From assembly GCF_014644455.1 (NCBI RefSeq), contig NZ_BMKS01000007.1, positions 62,001 to 126,000 on the forward strand: DNA of 64,000 nucleotides, in the 5' to 3' direction. This DNA comes from Caldovatus sediminis (GTDB lineage Bacteria; Pseudomonadota; Alphaproteobacteria; Acetobacterales; Acetobacteraceae). This document shows positions 17,568 to 25,767 of this stretch, piece by piece (the first letter of the stretch is position 1; the number at the start of each line of letters is the position of its first letter). The position numbers and the translations under genes are program-made. A model generated the notes under the pieces. That model was not told the origin of the DNA. It worked only from the letters and a program-made list of their open reading frames with translations, and made no database searches.

Positions 17568-18284
17568 ATGCCCGAACCGCGTCCGATCCTGATCGTGGAT
17601 GACGACGAGGCGTTGCGCTCGACGCTGATGGAGCAGCTCGCCCTGGGCGGCGAGTTCGCACCGGCGGAGGCGGCGACGATCGCCGAGGCGGAAGCGATGC
17701 TGACCGCCGAGGACGCCCGTTTCGACATGGTGCTGCTCGACATCGGCCTGCCCGACGGGGACGGGCGGGAGCTCTGCGCCCGGCTGCGCCGCCAGGGCCT
17801 GCGCATGCCGATCATCATGCTGACCGGCGCCGACGCCGAGCAGGACGTGGTCCGGGGCCTGGACGCGGGGGCGAACGACTACATCGCCAAGCCGTTCCGG
17901 CTGAACGAGCTGCTCGCCCGGATCCGCGCCCAGCTCCGGGTCTTCGACAACTCCGAGGACGCGGTCTTCACCATCGGGCCCTACACCTTCCGGCCCTCGG
18001 CGAAGCTGCTGCTCGAGCCGGCGCGCAACCGCAAGATCCGCCTGACCGAGAAGGAGGCGGCGATCCTCAAATTCCTCTACCGCGCCGGCGGCCGGCCGGT
18101 CGGCCGCCAGGTGCTGCTGAACGAGGTCTGGGGCTACAACAGCGCGGTCACGACCCACACGCTCGAGACCCACATCTACCGCCTGCGCCAGAAGATCGAG
18201 CCCGACCCGGCCAACGCCCAGCTCCTGCTGACCGAGGGCGGCGGCTACCGGCTCGACCCGACCGCCGGCCGCGCCGCCGCCTGA
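17568..18284 (+). CDS. OmpR/PhoB-family response regulator
   Basis: The 238-residue protein has an N-terminal receiver domain, with acidic pair in ILIVDDDE, phosphoacceptor Asp in MVLLDIGLPDGDG, conserved Thr in MLTGAD and Lys in YIAKPF. It has a C-terminal winged-helix DNA-binding domain (RLTEKEAAILKFLYRAG ... HTLETHIYRLRQKIEPDP ... EGGGYRL). I chose ATG 17568 because TAGGAG precedes it by 5 nt and the frame upstream of it uses atypical codons; ATG 17478 would add 30 residues. No histidine kinase gene is adjacent, so it is an orphan regulator here and its signal and targets are unknown. A strong hairpin follows the stop. Confidence 0.93.
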   Translation: MPEPRPILIVDDDEALRSTLMEQLALGGEFAPAEAATIAEAEAMLTAEDARFDMVLLDIGLPDGDGRELCARLRRQGLRMPIIMLTGADAEQDVVRGLDAGANDYIAKPFRLNELLARIRAQLRVFDNSEDAVFTIGPYTFRPSAKLLLEPARNRKIRLTEKEAAILKFLYRAGGRPVGRQVLLNEVWGYNSAVTTHTLETHIYRLRQKIEPDPANAQLLLTEGGGYRLDPTAGRAAA

Positions 18285-18296
18285 TCCCGGATCCCC

Positions 18297-18329
18297 GGGC
18301 GCGCGGCCTGCGGCCGGCCGGGCGCGCCC
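18297..18329 (+). terminator. Hairpin terminator after the response regulator
   Basis: GGGCGCGC (18297-18304) pairs with GCGCGCCC (18322-18329), and GGCC-TGC-GGCC is nested inside. It starts 13 nt after the stop codon. There is no U tract. Confidence 0.55.
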
Positions 18330-18518
18330 GAACGGGCGCCGCCGCCCGTGCGGCGCGGCCGCCCCCCCCGATGGCGGTGCCCGCCGTCCGCTACCGTTCG
18401 CTACCCCGGGGCCGGCATGGACATGGCGGAGCGACGAGGCGCGCCTCCGGCCGCCCCGGATCGCGTCCGCGCGCGTGCCGCTGCGGGCGGCACGCCGAAG
18501 GAGGGCGCATCGCGGCGC

Positions 18519-19124
18519 CTATTCCAGCCGGCACGCCTCGTCGAAGGAGAGGCGCGGCAGGCGCGGGGGCAGCGGCACCGACTTGTCGGCGTAGCCGAGA
18601 TTGACGAGGAAGTTGCTCCGCCAGCCCGTGCCGGCGAGGAACAGCTCGTCCACCACCGCCCGGTCGAAGCCGCTCATCGGCCCGGCGTCGAGGCCGTGCG
18701 CCCGCGCGGCCAGGATCAGGTAGGCGCCCTGCAGGACGGCGTTGCGCGTCGCCGTGTCCTCGGCGAGCGCGGGATGGTCGGCGAACCAGTCGCGCGCGTC
18801 GGCCGCATGGGGGAAGAGGACCGGGAGCTTCTCGTAGAAGGCGAGATCGGCCGCGACGATCACCGTGACCGGCGCGGTCATGGTCTTCTCGACGTTGCCG
18901 GGCGAGAGCGCCTGCTTGAGCTTCGCCCTGCCCTCCGCGGTGCGGACGAAGACGAAGCGCCCGGGCGAGGAGTTGGCGCTCGTCGGCCCCCATTTCAGCG
19001 TGTCGTAGATCTCCTGCAGCACGCGGTCCGGAATGCGGCGCGGCGTCCAGCGGTAGTGGGTGCGCGCGGCGCGGAACAGCGTGTCCAGCGCGCTGTCCTC
19101 GATCGCGCCGGGGAGGTCGAGCAT
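18519..19124 (-). CDS. Nitroreductase-family protein, RutE-like malonic semialdehyde reductase
   Basis: The 201-residue protein is about the length of RutE and contains its pattern. The N-terminal FMN-contact region is [38 protein letters not shown], followed by [18 protein letters not shown], the [20 protein letters not shown] region and a C-terminal NLGYADKS. RutE reduces malonic semialdehyde to 3-hydroxypropionate in pyrimidine degradation. No other rut gene is nearby, so a stand-alone detoxification or nitroreductase role is equally possible and I leave the symbol blank. It lies divergently from the flavoprotein gene with a 207-bp gap. The start at 19124 is well placed before the conserved helix. 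Confidence 0.87.
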   Translation of the reverse strand: MLDLPGAIEDSALDTLFRAARTHYRWTPRRIPDRVLQEIYDTLKWGPTSANSSPGRFVFVRTAEGRAKLKQALSPGNVEKTMTAPVTVIVAADLAFYEKLPVLFPHAADARDWFADHPALAEDTATRNAVLQGAYLILAARAHGLDAGPMSGFDRAVVDELFLAGTGWRSNFLVNLGYADKSVPLPPRLPRLSFDEACRLE

Positions 19125-19331
19125 CGGCGGGGCCTCGTCACGGAATCGCCGACAGCGATAGCCCAGGCGGCGGCCGCGCCCAAGCCGTCCGCGACCGGCC
19201 GGGGGGCGGCCAGGCGAGGCCGCCGCGCTTGCGCTGGATCAAGCGCTCCGCGCCGATGGCGTGGCAACCTGTCAGCGAAAGCGGTCAGGATGCGGCGCCG
19301 CGGCACCCCGACCGCAGCCCTGGAGGACCCG

Positions 19332-20684
19332 ATGTCGCTTCGCCGGCCGGTATCGCCGGACGGATCCGCAGCAGCGTTCCTCGATCGGCGCCGCCTGCTG
19401 CGCGCCGCGCTGGCCGCCGGCACCGTGGCGGCGGCGGGCGGCGCCCCGTCCCGCTCGCGCGCCGCAGCGGTCCGGACCCGGGCGCGGATCGTCATCGCGG
19501 GAGCCGGGGCGGCCGGGCTCGCGACCGCCGCGCGCCTCGCGGCGCGGCTGGACGGTGCCGAGATCACGCTGCTCGACCGGCGGCGCGAGCACCTCTACCA
19601 GCCCGGGCTCACCCTGGTCGCGGCGGGGCTCAAGCCGCCGGGCTACGTGCTCGGCGAGACCGCCGCCTTCGTCCCGCGCGGCGTGCGCTGGATCGAGGAG
19701 CGCGTGGCCGAGTTCGACCCGGTCGCGCGCAGGGTGGTCACCGACGCCGGCCGGTCCCTGCCCTACGACCACCTCGTCGTCGCGACCGGGCTGCAGCTCG
19801 ACTACGCCGCGATCGCGGGCATGGACACGGCGCGCATCGGGCGGGACGGGCTCGGCTCCGTCTACGCCGGGCCGGAGGAGGCGGCGGCGACCTGGCGGGC
19901 GCTGTCGGCCTTCGCCGACCGCGGCGGCACCGCCCTGTTCGGCCGGCCCTCGACCGAGATGAAATGCGCCGGCGCGCCGCTGAAGCACACCTTCATCACC
20001 GACGACATCCTCCGCCGCCGCGGCAACCGCGGCAGAGCCGAGCTGATCTACAACGCGCACAGCGGCGCGCTGTTCGGCGTGCCCATCGTCTCCGAGCGCG
20101 TGCGCATGCTGTTCGAGGAGCGCGGCGTCCGCGTGAACTACCGGCACGAGCTGGAGGCGATCGACCTCGGCCGGCGCATCGCCACCTTCCGCACGCCCTC
20201 GGGGCCGGTCGAGATCGGCTACGACTTCATCACCGTGGTGCCGCCGATGCGCGCGCCCGAGGCGGTGCGCAACAGCCCGCTGCCCTGGCAGGACGGCCCC
20301 CTCGCCGCGGACGGCTGGGTCGAGGCGGACCGCGCGACGCTCCGCCACCCCCGCTTCCCGGAGGTCTTCGCGGTCGGCGACGTCGCCGGCGTGCCGAAGG
20401 GCAAGACGGCGGCGAGCGTGAAGTGGCAGGTGCCGGTCGCGGTGGACCACCTGGTCGCCGACATCGCCGGGACGCGGTCGGAGGCGGCCTACAATGGCTA
20501 CACCTCCTGCCCGCTGATCACCCGCATCGGCCGCGCGATGCTCGTGGAGTTCGACTATCACGACAACCTGGTCCCGTCCTTTCCGGGGGTCGTCGCGCCG
20601 CTCGAGGAACTCTGGATCACCTGGGTGATGAAGGCGATCGCGCTGAAGCCGACCTACCTCGCCATGCTGCGCGGCCGGGCGTGA
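19332..20684 (+). CDS. FAD-dependent oxidoreductase, sulfide:quinone reductase / FccB-like, with Tat-type signal
   Basis: The 450-residue protein starts with a twin-arginine-like signal (DRRRLLRAALAAGTVAAAGGA). Then come the FAD-binding GxGxxG motif (IVIAGAGAAGLATAARL) and a second dinucleotide region. Two cysteines, in EMKCAGAPLK and TSCPLI, match the redox pair of sulfide:quinone oxidoreductase and flavocytochrome c sulfide dehydrogenase. The closing FAD motif is FAVGDVAGVPKGKTAASVKWQ. A C-terminal amphipathic segment (ELWITWVMKAIALKPTYLAMLRG) could bind membranes. The Tat-like signal points to the periplasm. No cytochrome partner gene is adjacent; a small membrane protein follows by 22 bp. 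Oxidation of sulfide or persulfide is the best guess. Confidence 0.85.
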   Translation: MSLRRPVSPDGSAAAFLDRRRLLRAALAAGTVAAAGGAPSRSRAAAVRTRARIVIAGAGAAGLATAARLAARLDGAEITLLDRRREHLYQPGLTLVAAGLKPPGYVLGETAAFVPRGVRWIEERVAEFDPVARRVVTDAGRSLPYDHLVVATGLQLDYAAIAGMDTARIGRDGLGSVYAGPEEAAATWRALSAFADRGGTALFGRPSTEMKCAGAPLKHTFITDDILRRRGNRGRAELIYNAHSGALFGVPIVSERVRMLFEERGVRVNYRHELEAIDLGRRIATFRTPSGPVEIGYDFITVVPPMRAPEAVRNSPLPWQDGPLAADGWVEADRATLRHPRFPEVFAVGDVAGVPKGKTAASVKWQVPVAVDHLVADIAGTRSEAAYNGYTSCPLITRIGRAMLVEFDYHDNLVPSFPGVVAPLEELWITWVMKAIALKPTYLAMLRGRA

Positions 20685-20706
20685 GCGAGGCGGCGCGGAG
20701 GCGGCG

Positions 20707-21078
20707 ATGAAGGAGCTCGACCCCTGGGTGTTCCTCGCGGTGCTCCAGGAGATGCTGGGGCCGCTGCTGTGGGGTCTGCTCGCGCTCGCCGGGCTGGCGG
20801 CGATCGGTTTCCTGGCGGTGCTGGTGCGCGACCGGGGACGCCTGCGGGCGCGGCGGCTGGTCTGGGCCGAGGCGGCGGGCCTGCTCGGCGGCATCGCGGC
20901 GGTGCTGCTGACGCATGCCGTCACCGATTCCGGCTTCGCCGACATCGGCGGGCCGATCGACTGGGTGGTCCTGGCGGCCATCTTCCTGGCCGGCGGCTTC
21001 GGCACGACGATCGCGGCCTATGCCGTGTTCGGCCTGACGGGCCGGAACGACCGGCGGCACCGGATCGCCGGCGCCTGA
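20707..21078 (+). CDS. Small membrane protein, DUF5368-like
   Basis: The 123-residue protein has three hydrophobic helices: about residues 7-38 (VFLAVLQEMLGPLLWGLLALAGLAAIGFLA region), a second around LGGIAAVLLTHAV, and a third around WVVLAAIFLAGGFGTTIAAYAVFG. A basic loop lies between the first and second. I believe it is DUF5368, a family often encoded next to SQR-like flavoproteins in alphaproteobacteria, though this is from memory. It begins 22 bp after the flavoprotein gene and is probably in its operon, possibly as a membrane anchor or quinone-side partner. It converges on nfu across a strong terminator hairpin. Confidence 0.75.
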   Translation: MKELDPWVFLAVLQEMLGPLLWGLLALAGLAAIGFLAVLVRDRGRLRARRLVWAEAAGLLGGIAAVLLTHAVTDSGFADIGGPIDWVVLAAIFLAGGFGTTIAAYAVFGLTGRNDRRHRIAGA

Positions 21079-21091
21079 GCGCGGCGGGCCG

Positions 21092-21120
21092 CCCCGCGGG
21101 ACGCCCGCCGTCCCGCGGGG
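21092..21120. terminator. Bidirectional terminator between DUF5368-like and nfu genes
   Basis: CCCCGCGGGAC (21092-21102), a 7-nt loop, then GTCCCGCGGGG (21110-21120) form a perfect 11-bp stem. It directly touches the nfu stop codon (21121) and serves convergent genes. The left arm and loop are repeated exactly at 15917-15938. Confidence 0.7.
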
Positions 21121-21687
21121 TCAGAACTCGACCTGCTCCACCGCCACCACCTCCGGCACGTAGTGGCGCAGCATGTTCTCGACGCCGTGCTTCAGCGTTG
21201 CGCGCGAGGAGGGGCAGCCGGCGCAGGCGCCCTGCATGTGCAGGCGCACGATGCCGTCGCGGTAGCCGCGGAAGATGATGTCGCCGCCGTCGCCGGCCAC
21301 CGCCGGGCGGACGCGCGTGTCCAGCAGCTCCTTGATCTGCTCCACGACCTCGGCGTCGGCCGGGTCGAAATCCTCCTCGGCCTGGTCCTCCAGGCCCTCG
21401 AGCACCGGGGCGCCGGAGAGGAAGTGCTCCATGATGGCGCCGAGGACGCGCGGCTTCAGGCCCTGCCAGTCGGCCGCTCCGGCCTTGGTGACGGTGATGA
21501 AGTCGTCGCCGAGGAAGACGCGCGCCACGTCGCCGACGCGGAAGATGCGCTCGGCGAGCGGGGAACGGATGGCCGCCTCGGCGGGGTCGGTGAAGTCGGC
21601 GGTGCCGCGGCCGACGCCCATCACCTCCCGCCCCGGGAGGAACTTCAGCGTGGCGGGGTTCGGCGTGCTCTCGGTCTCGATGAACAT
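21121..21687 (-). CDS. NifU-family Fe-S scaffold protein (Nfu)
   Basis: The 188-residue protein has the two-domain form typical of alphaproteobacteria and mitochondria. The N-terminal Nfu_N domain starts MFIETESTPNPATLKFLPG. The C-terminal NifU-like domain contains DGGDIIFRGY and the CAGC Fe-S-binding motif (ACAGCPSSRATLKHGVENML). Nfu carries [4Fe-4S] clusters to client enzymes in the cytosol. The ATG at 21687 is at the standard family start. It appears monocistronic. Its terminator hairpin abuts the stop codon. Another long hairpin lies in the divergent gap upstream. Confidence 0.95.
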   Translation of the reverse strand: MFIETESTPNPATLKFLPGREVMGVGRGTADFTDPAEAAIRSPLAERIFRVGDVARVFLGDDFITVTKAGAADWQGLKPRVLGAIMEHFLSGAPVLEGLEDQAEEDFDPADAEVVEQIKELLDTRVRPAVAGDGGDIIFRGYRDGIVRLHMQGACAGCPSSRATLKHGVENMLRHYVPEVVAVEQVEF

Positions 21688-22114
21688 GGCGCTCCTGGCC
21701 CTGGAGGTCCGGCTCGGGGAATACCCGACCGATGTGGTCCGTTTTGCCTCGCGCTGCAACCGGGTCGCTCCCCGGCCGGCTGCGGAGACGCGAGGCAGGG
21801 TGCGGCGCCTGCGGCCCGGGCGCGCCGGTCGCCGTGCGGGGCGGCCTGCGTCGCGGGCCCGCTGCCCGCCGCCGGCCCTGCGGGCCGCGCTTCGGGGGGT
21901 GCGCCGGCGCACGCGCCAGGCCTCCGGCATCGGGCCGATGCCGCAGGCCCGATCGGAGGCCTGCTCGGGGAGGTCCATCCCGCCATGCGCGTCCCGGTTG
22001 CCGTGCCCTCCCCCCGGCGCGGGGGGCGCGGCGGCGGGCACGCCCCCTACCGCGCCGCCGCCGGGCGTGACAGCTTCGACCCGGCGCACGAATGTCGCGC
22101 CGCCACGAGGGACC
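21688..22114. other. Divergent intergenic region upstream of nfu and the methyltransferase
   Basis: The 427 bp carry no recognisable gene. The main feature is a long hairpin at 21917-21963 (annotated separately). Frames crossing the region show no protein-like pattern. Confidence 0.5.
21917..21963. promoter_or_regulatory. Long imperfect hairpin in the nfu/methyltransferase gap
   Basis: CAGGCCTCC...CATCGGGCC (21917-21936) pairs with GGCCCGAT...GGAGGCCTG (to 21963) around a 9-nt loop, nearly 18 paired positions. It could be a terminator, an attenuator in the methyltransferase leader, or a remnant element. Confidence 0.4.
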
Positions 22115-22774
22115 ATGAAGCAATTCCTGCATGTCGGCTGCGGGCCGCGGCGCAAGGACGGAACGACGCCAGGCTTCGCCGGGCCGGAATGGGCGGAGGT
22201 GCGGCTCGACATCGACCCCGCCGTCGCGCCCGACATCGTCGCCTCCATGACCGACATGCGGGGGGTGGTGCCGGATGCCGCCTTCGACGCCCTGTTCTCC
22301 TCGCACAACCTCGAGCATCTCTACGCCCACGAGGTGCCTCTGGCACTGGCCGAGTTCCGTCGCGTGCTGCGGCCCGAGGGCTTCGCCGTCATCACCTGCC
22401 CCGACCTGCAGGCGGTGGCGCGCGCGATCGCCGAGGACCGGCTGACCGAGCCGCTCGGGCAATCGCCGGCCGGGCCGATCACGCCGCTCGACATGGTCTT
22501 CGGCTGGCGCCCGGCCCTCGCCGCCGGCAACCACTTCATGGCGCACCGCTGCGGCTTCACCTTCACCTTCCTCGGCCGACTGCTGCGCGCGGCGGGATTC
22601 GCCTCGGTGCTCGGGGCGAAGCCGCAGGGGCCCTTCAACCTCTGGGTGCTGGCCACCCCCGGGCCATGCGACGAGGCGACGCTGCGCCGACTGGCGCGCG
22701 CGTTCTTCTGGCGTCCCCCGCCGCGTCCGGCGGGCGCGGAGGCGCCGGCGGCGGACGGCACGCCGCCGACGTGA
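22115..22774 (+). CDS. Class I SAM-dependent methyltransferase-like protein
   Basis: The 219-residue protein opens with the SAM-binding motif I (FLHVGCGPRR), has the acidic strand end RLDIDPAV and the motif DALFSSHNLEHLYAHEVPLALAEFRRVLRPEGFAVITCPD. This is characteristic of methyltransferases from glycan or secondary-metabolite clusters (Methyltransf_11 type). The C-terminal part (MAHRCGFTFTFLGRLLRAAGF) is typical too. The substrate cannot be inferred. There is no operon partner; it is followed by a 114-bp gap and an SDR gene. The C-terminal 20 residues are low-complexity. Confidence 0.87.
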   Translation: MKQFLHVGCGPRRKDGTTPGFAGPEWAEVRLDIDPAVAPDIVASMTDMRGVVPDAAFDALFSSHNLEHLYAHEVPLALAEFRRVLRPEGFAVITCPDLQAVARAIAEDRLTEPLGQSPAGPITPLDMVFGWRPALAAGNHFMAHRCGFTFTFLGRLLRAAGFASVLGAKPQGPFNLWVLATPGPCDEATLRRLARAFFWRPPPRPAGAEAPAADGTPPT

Positions 22775-22888
22775 CACGCGGCGACGCGGCGCTGCGACAC
22801 TCCCCGTCGCCGCCGCGCCGGGGGATGATGCGCCCGGCGCCGGGCCGCCGGCGCCCGGACATGACCGGCCACCGAGGGAGGAGACATC

Positions 22889-23725
22889 ATGCCGGACACC
22901 CCCACGCAGCGCGTCGCGATCGTCACCGGCGGAGCGAAGGGCATCGGCGGCGCCATGGTGCGCGGCCTGCTCGGCGCCGGCGCCGCGGTCGTCGCCGCCG
23001 ACCGCGACGCGCCGGCGCTCGCCGCGCTCGCGGAGGGCCTCGACGCGGCGGCAGGCGAGCGGCTGCTGACCCACGCCGCCGACCTCACCGCGCCGGGCGC
23101 GGCGGAGGCGCTGGTGGAGGCGGCGCACGCCCGCTTCGGAAGGGTGGACATCCTGGTCAACAACGCCGGCATCGGCATGGGCATGATCCGGCCCGACAAC
23201 TGGAAGAACCCGATCAAATTCTGGGAGGTGACGCCGGAGCAGTGGCGGCGCTTCCTCGAGGTCAACGCCACCATCGCCTTCCTCCTCTCGCGCCTGGTCG
23301 CGCCGGCGATGGCGCGGCAGGGCTTCGGGCGGATCGTCAACGTCACCACCAGCCTCGGCACCATGATGCGCGCGGGCAGCCCGACCTACGGCCCCTCCAA
23401 GGCGGCGTTCGAGGCGCTGGCGGCGATCATGGCGGCCGACCTCGGGGGCACCGGCGTCACCTGCAACGTGCTGGTGCCGGGCGGGGTGACGAACACCGCC
23501 ATGGTGCCGCAGGAGGCGGGCTTCGACCGGGCGCGGATGTTCCAGCCGGAGATCATGGTGCCGCCGCTGCTCTGGCTCGTCTCCGACGCCGCCGCGGGGG
23601 TGACGGCGCGGCGCTTCCTCGCCGCCCACTGGGATCCCGCCCTGCCGCCCGGGCAGGCGGCGGAGCGGGCCGGCGCGCCGATCGCCTGGACGGCGCTCGC
23701 CGTGCTGCCGATCGTGCCGACCTGA
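22889..23725 (+). CDS. SDR-family NAD(P)-dependent oxidoreductase
   Basis: The 278-residue classical SDR has TGGAKGIG at about residue 13, an acidic residue in AADRD after the second strand (suggesting NAD preference), NNAG, the catalytic Ser in VTTSLGTM and an intact YxxxK (TYGPSKAAF). The strong ribosome binding site GGGAGGAG precedes ATG 22889. Its substrate is unknown. The gene for an enoyl-CoA hydratase follows after 33 bp on the same strand, so both are probably in one operon, pointing to a CoA-thioester or hydroxyacyl pathway. Confidence 0.92.
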   Translation: MPDTPTQRVAIVTGGAKGIGGAMVRGLLGAGAAVVAADRDAPALAALAEGLDAAAGERLLTHAADLTAPGAAEALVEAAHARFGRVDILVNNAGIGMGMIRPDNWKNPIKFWEVTPEQWRRFLEVNATIAFLLSRLVAPAMARQGFGRIVNVTTSLGTMMRAGSPTYGPSKAAFEALAAIMAADLGGTGVTCNVLVPGGVTNTAMVPQEAGFDRARMFQPEIMVPPLLWLVSDAAAGVTARRFLAAHWDPALPPGQAAERAGAPIAWTALAVLPIVPT

Positions 23726-23758
23726 GCGCCGCCCTCGGGATCGAAGAGGAGAGAAGCG

Positions 23759-24556
23759 ATGTCCGTCCTGGAGACCGAGCGCCACGGCCAGGTGTTCGTG
23801 GTGCGCATGAACCGGCCGGAGCGGCTGAACGCGCTCAACCACGAGCTGCGCAGCCGGCTCGCCGAGGCCTGGACCGAGTTCCGCCGCGACGAGGGGCTGG
23901 AGGTGGCGATCTTCACCGGCGCCGGCCGCGCCTTCTGCGCCGGGGAGGACATGAAGGAATCGCTCGCCGACGGCGCGCCCGGCGGGCGGCGCCCGGAGAT
24001 CGAGGACCCCTTCCTGTCCGGCGCGCTGGAGAAGCCGGTGATCGCCGCGATCAACGGCTACGCCATGGGCGGCGGCTTCATGCTGGTGGAGCGCACCGAC
24101 CTGCGCGTCGCCGTGCGCGGCGCGGTGTTCGAGGTCTCGGAGGCGAAGCGCTGGCTGCTCGGCGGCTGGAACCACGGCCATCTCGCCAACCTGCCCTATC
24201 CGGTGGCGATGGAGATGGCGCTCGGCTTCCGCTTCACGGCGGAGCGCTTCCACGAGCTCGGCTTCCTCAACCGCCTCGTCGAGCCGGAGGCGCTGATCCC
24301 GACGGCGATGGAGATGGCGCAGCACCTGCTGGGCCTGCCGCCCGCCTCGCGCGTCAACACGGTGCACATGATGCGCCAGATGCGGCCGAAGCCGGCGCCG
24401 GCGTTCGAGCGCCTCGCCGCCCGGCTGCACGAGCACGGGGCGAAGAGCGACCTGATGGAGTCGCGCGCCGCCTTCGCCGAGAAGCGCGCGCCGCGGTTCA
24501 GGGGCTGGGACGACCCGCAGGACCGCTACCGGCTGCCGAGGTTGGAAGGGGGCTGA
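23759..24556 (+). CDS. Enoyl-CoA hydratase/isomerase family protein
   Basis: The 265-residue crotonase-fold protein has the oxyanion-hole segments GAGRAFCAGEDMKES and INGYAMGGGFMLV. In the second segment the usual catalytic Glu positions of mitochondrial-type hydratases are not obviously conserved; ERTDLRVAV follows. It may therefore be a hydratase, isomerase or hydrolase of CoA thioesters. A C-terminal region around RAAFAEKRAPRFRG is typical of the family. It follows the SDR gene by 33 bp and is convergent with the dehydratase-activase operon. The pathway is not identifiable from the two genes alone. Confidence 0.88.
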   Translation: MSVLETERHGQVFVVRMNRPERLNALNHELRSRLAEAWTEFRRDEGLEVAIFTGAGRAFCAGEDMKESLADGAPGGRRPEIEDPFLSGALEKPVIAAINGYAMGGGFMLVERTDLRVAVRGAVFEVSEAKRWLLGGWNHGHLANLPYPVAMEMALGFRFTAERFHELGFLNRLVEPEALIPTAMEMAQHLLGLPPASRVNTVHMMRQMRPKPAPAFERLAARLHEHGAKSDLMESRAAFAEKRAPRFRGWDDPQDRYRLPRLEGG

Positions 24557-24588
24557 GGCCGGCGGCTCCCGCGGCGGGGCGGCGCCGG

Positions 24589-25767
24589 TCAGCCCAGCAG
24601 CGGACAGCCCGGCGGCATGCGCGCCTGCTTCCGCCCGATGATGTCGGCGGACATGCGCTCCAGGTAATAGGCGATCGTCTCCACGCGGATCTTCACCGAG
24701 CCCGCGGGCTTGGTCGAATCGAGGTCCTGGAAGGAGAAGTACAGCGTCCCCGATCGCTCCACGGTCTGCTGCACCGGCGTGTAGGTCGGCTGGTCCATGC
24801 CGCATTCGTAGCTGGTCAGCCGGATCACGCAGGTGATCCAGGGCGTCCGCGCGGCGAACTTCGCGCCCCACAGGATCTCGTTCGTGTTGGCGCTGTAGGA
24901 GGTGGGCCAGACGTCGGCGATGTCGAAGGGCGACCTGATCTCGCCCGCGCGGACCTGCTCGCCGAACAGCCAGTCCATCAGGTCCCCGTCCGTCGGCAGG
25001 TACTGCGACCAGAGGATCGGATAGCCGTGGGCCTGCAGGTCGGTCTCGATCTCGTGCCCGATCCCGGGGTCCATGTGGTAGGGCCGGGCGAGCACGAGGA
25101 TGCAGGGGCGTCCCTCCCGGGCGCACCAGGCCAGGATCTCGCGCGACCTGCCGCGCAGCCGGTCGTTGAAGGCGGAGAGCGCCTGGTAGCCGGCGTCCAC
25201 CGCCCGCTGCACCTCCTTCATCGGGAGGCCGGGCAGCATCTCCGCCAGGGCGGGGTGGAGCTGCTTCGCCACCAGGCGTGGGTCGCCGAGCGACACCAGC
25301 GGCGCCAGGTAGCGGATGCCCTGCTCGGCGAAGACGTCCTTCTCCCGGGTGAAGCCGGCGCGGATATTCTCTGGCGCCGCCATCACCCGCGGGCAGGCCA
25401 GCGAATCCGCGACGTGTCCGTGGAGCATGGATGGCAGCGAGTAGATCATCGGCGAGAACAGCACGTCGATCCTGCGCTTCTGCCCGAAGATCAGCTCGCC
25501 GTAGTGGCCCGACATGCACTTCACCGGGTAGCAGCAGTCCACCGTGCCGCGGCCGCGGCCGAACTCCCGCCCCTGCTCCTCGCTGGTGTCGGAGGAGAAG
25601 ACGATGGAGCGCGCCTCGATCCCCAGCGCCTCGAACAGGCCGATCCAGAACTGGTGCGTGGACCAGATGTTGAGCGTGCGCGGGATGCCGATGCGGAGCC
25701 TAGGCCGTGGCCCTGGCGCGGCGGAAGGCTTCCTCCCGAACAAGCTCTCCAAGGTTTGGATGAACAC
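24589..25767 (-). CDS. Acyl-CoA dehydratase activase-related protein (DUF2229-like domain)
   Basis: The 392-residue protein matches the DUF2229 portion of large 2-hydroxyglutaryl-CoA dehydratase activator-related proteins. It begins IGIPRTLNIWSTHQFWIGLFEALG and has Cys-rich segments TVDCCYPVKCMSGHYGEL and LTSYECGMDQPTYTPVQQ, likely Fe-S ligands. DSTKPAGSVKIRVETI lies toward the C-terminus. It is the third gene of an operon, and its start overlaps the end of the tandem-activase gene by 68 bp in another frame. In many bacteria the same domain is fused behind two activase domains in one polypeptide, so this is a split arrangement. The substrate and reaction of the system are unknown. Confidence 0.85.
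   Translation of the reverse strand: MFIQTLESLFGRKPSAAPGPRPRLRIGIPRTLNIWSTHQFWIGLFEALGIEARSIVFSSDTSEEQGREFGRGRGTVDCCYPVKCMSGHYGELIFGQKRRIDVLFSPMIYSLPSMLHGHVADSLACPRVMAAPENIRAGFTREKDVFAEQGIRYLAPLVSLGDPRLVAKQLHPALAEMLPGLPMKEVQRAVDAGYQALSAFNDRLRGRSREILAWCAREGRPCILVLARPYHMDPGIGHEIETDLQAHGYPILWSQYLPTDGDLMDWLFGEQVRAGEIRSPFDIADVWPTSYSANTNEILWGAKFAARTPWITCVIRLTSYECGMDQPTYTPVQQTVERSGTLYFSFQDLDSTKPAGSVKIRVETIAYYLERMSADIIGRKQARMPPGCPLLG

Noticed and set aside
20921-25519. Minus-strand open frame of about 1,530 codons
   Set aside because: It runs antisense to the methyltransferase, SDR and hydratase genes, and out of frame through nfu and the DUF2229-like gene; only shadow composition.
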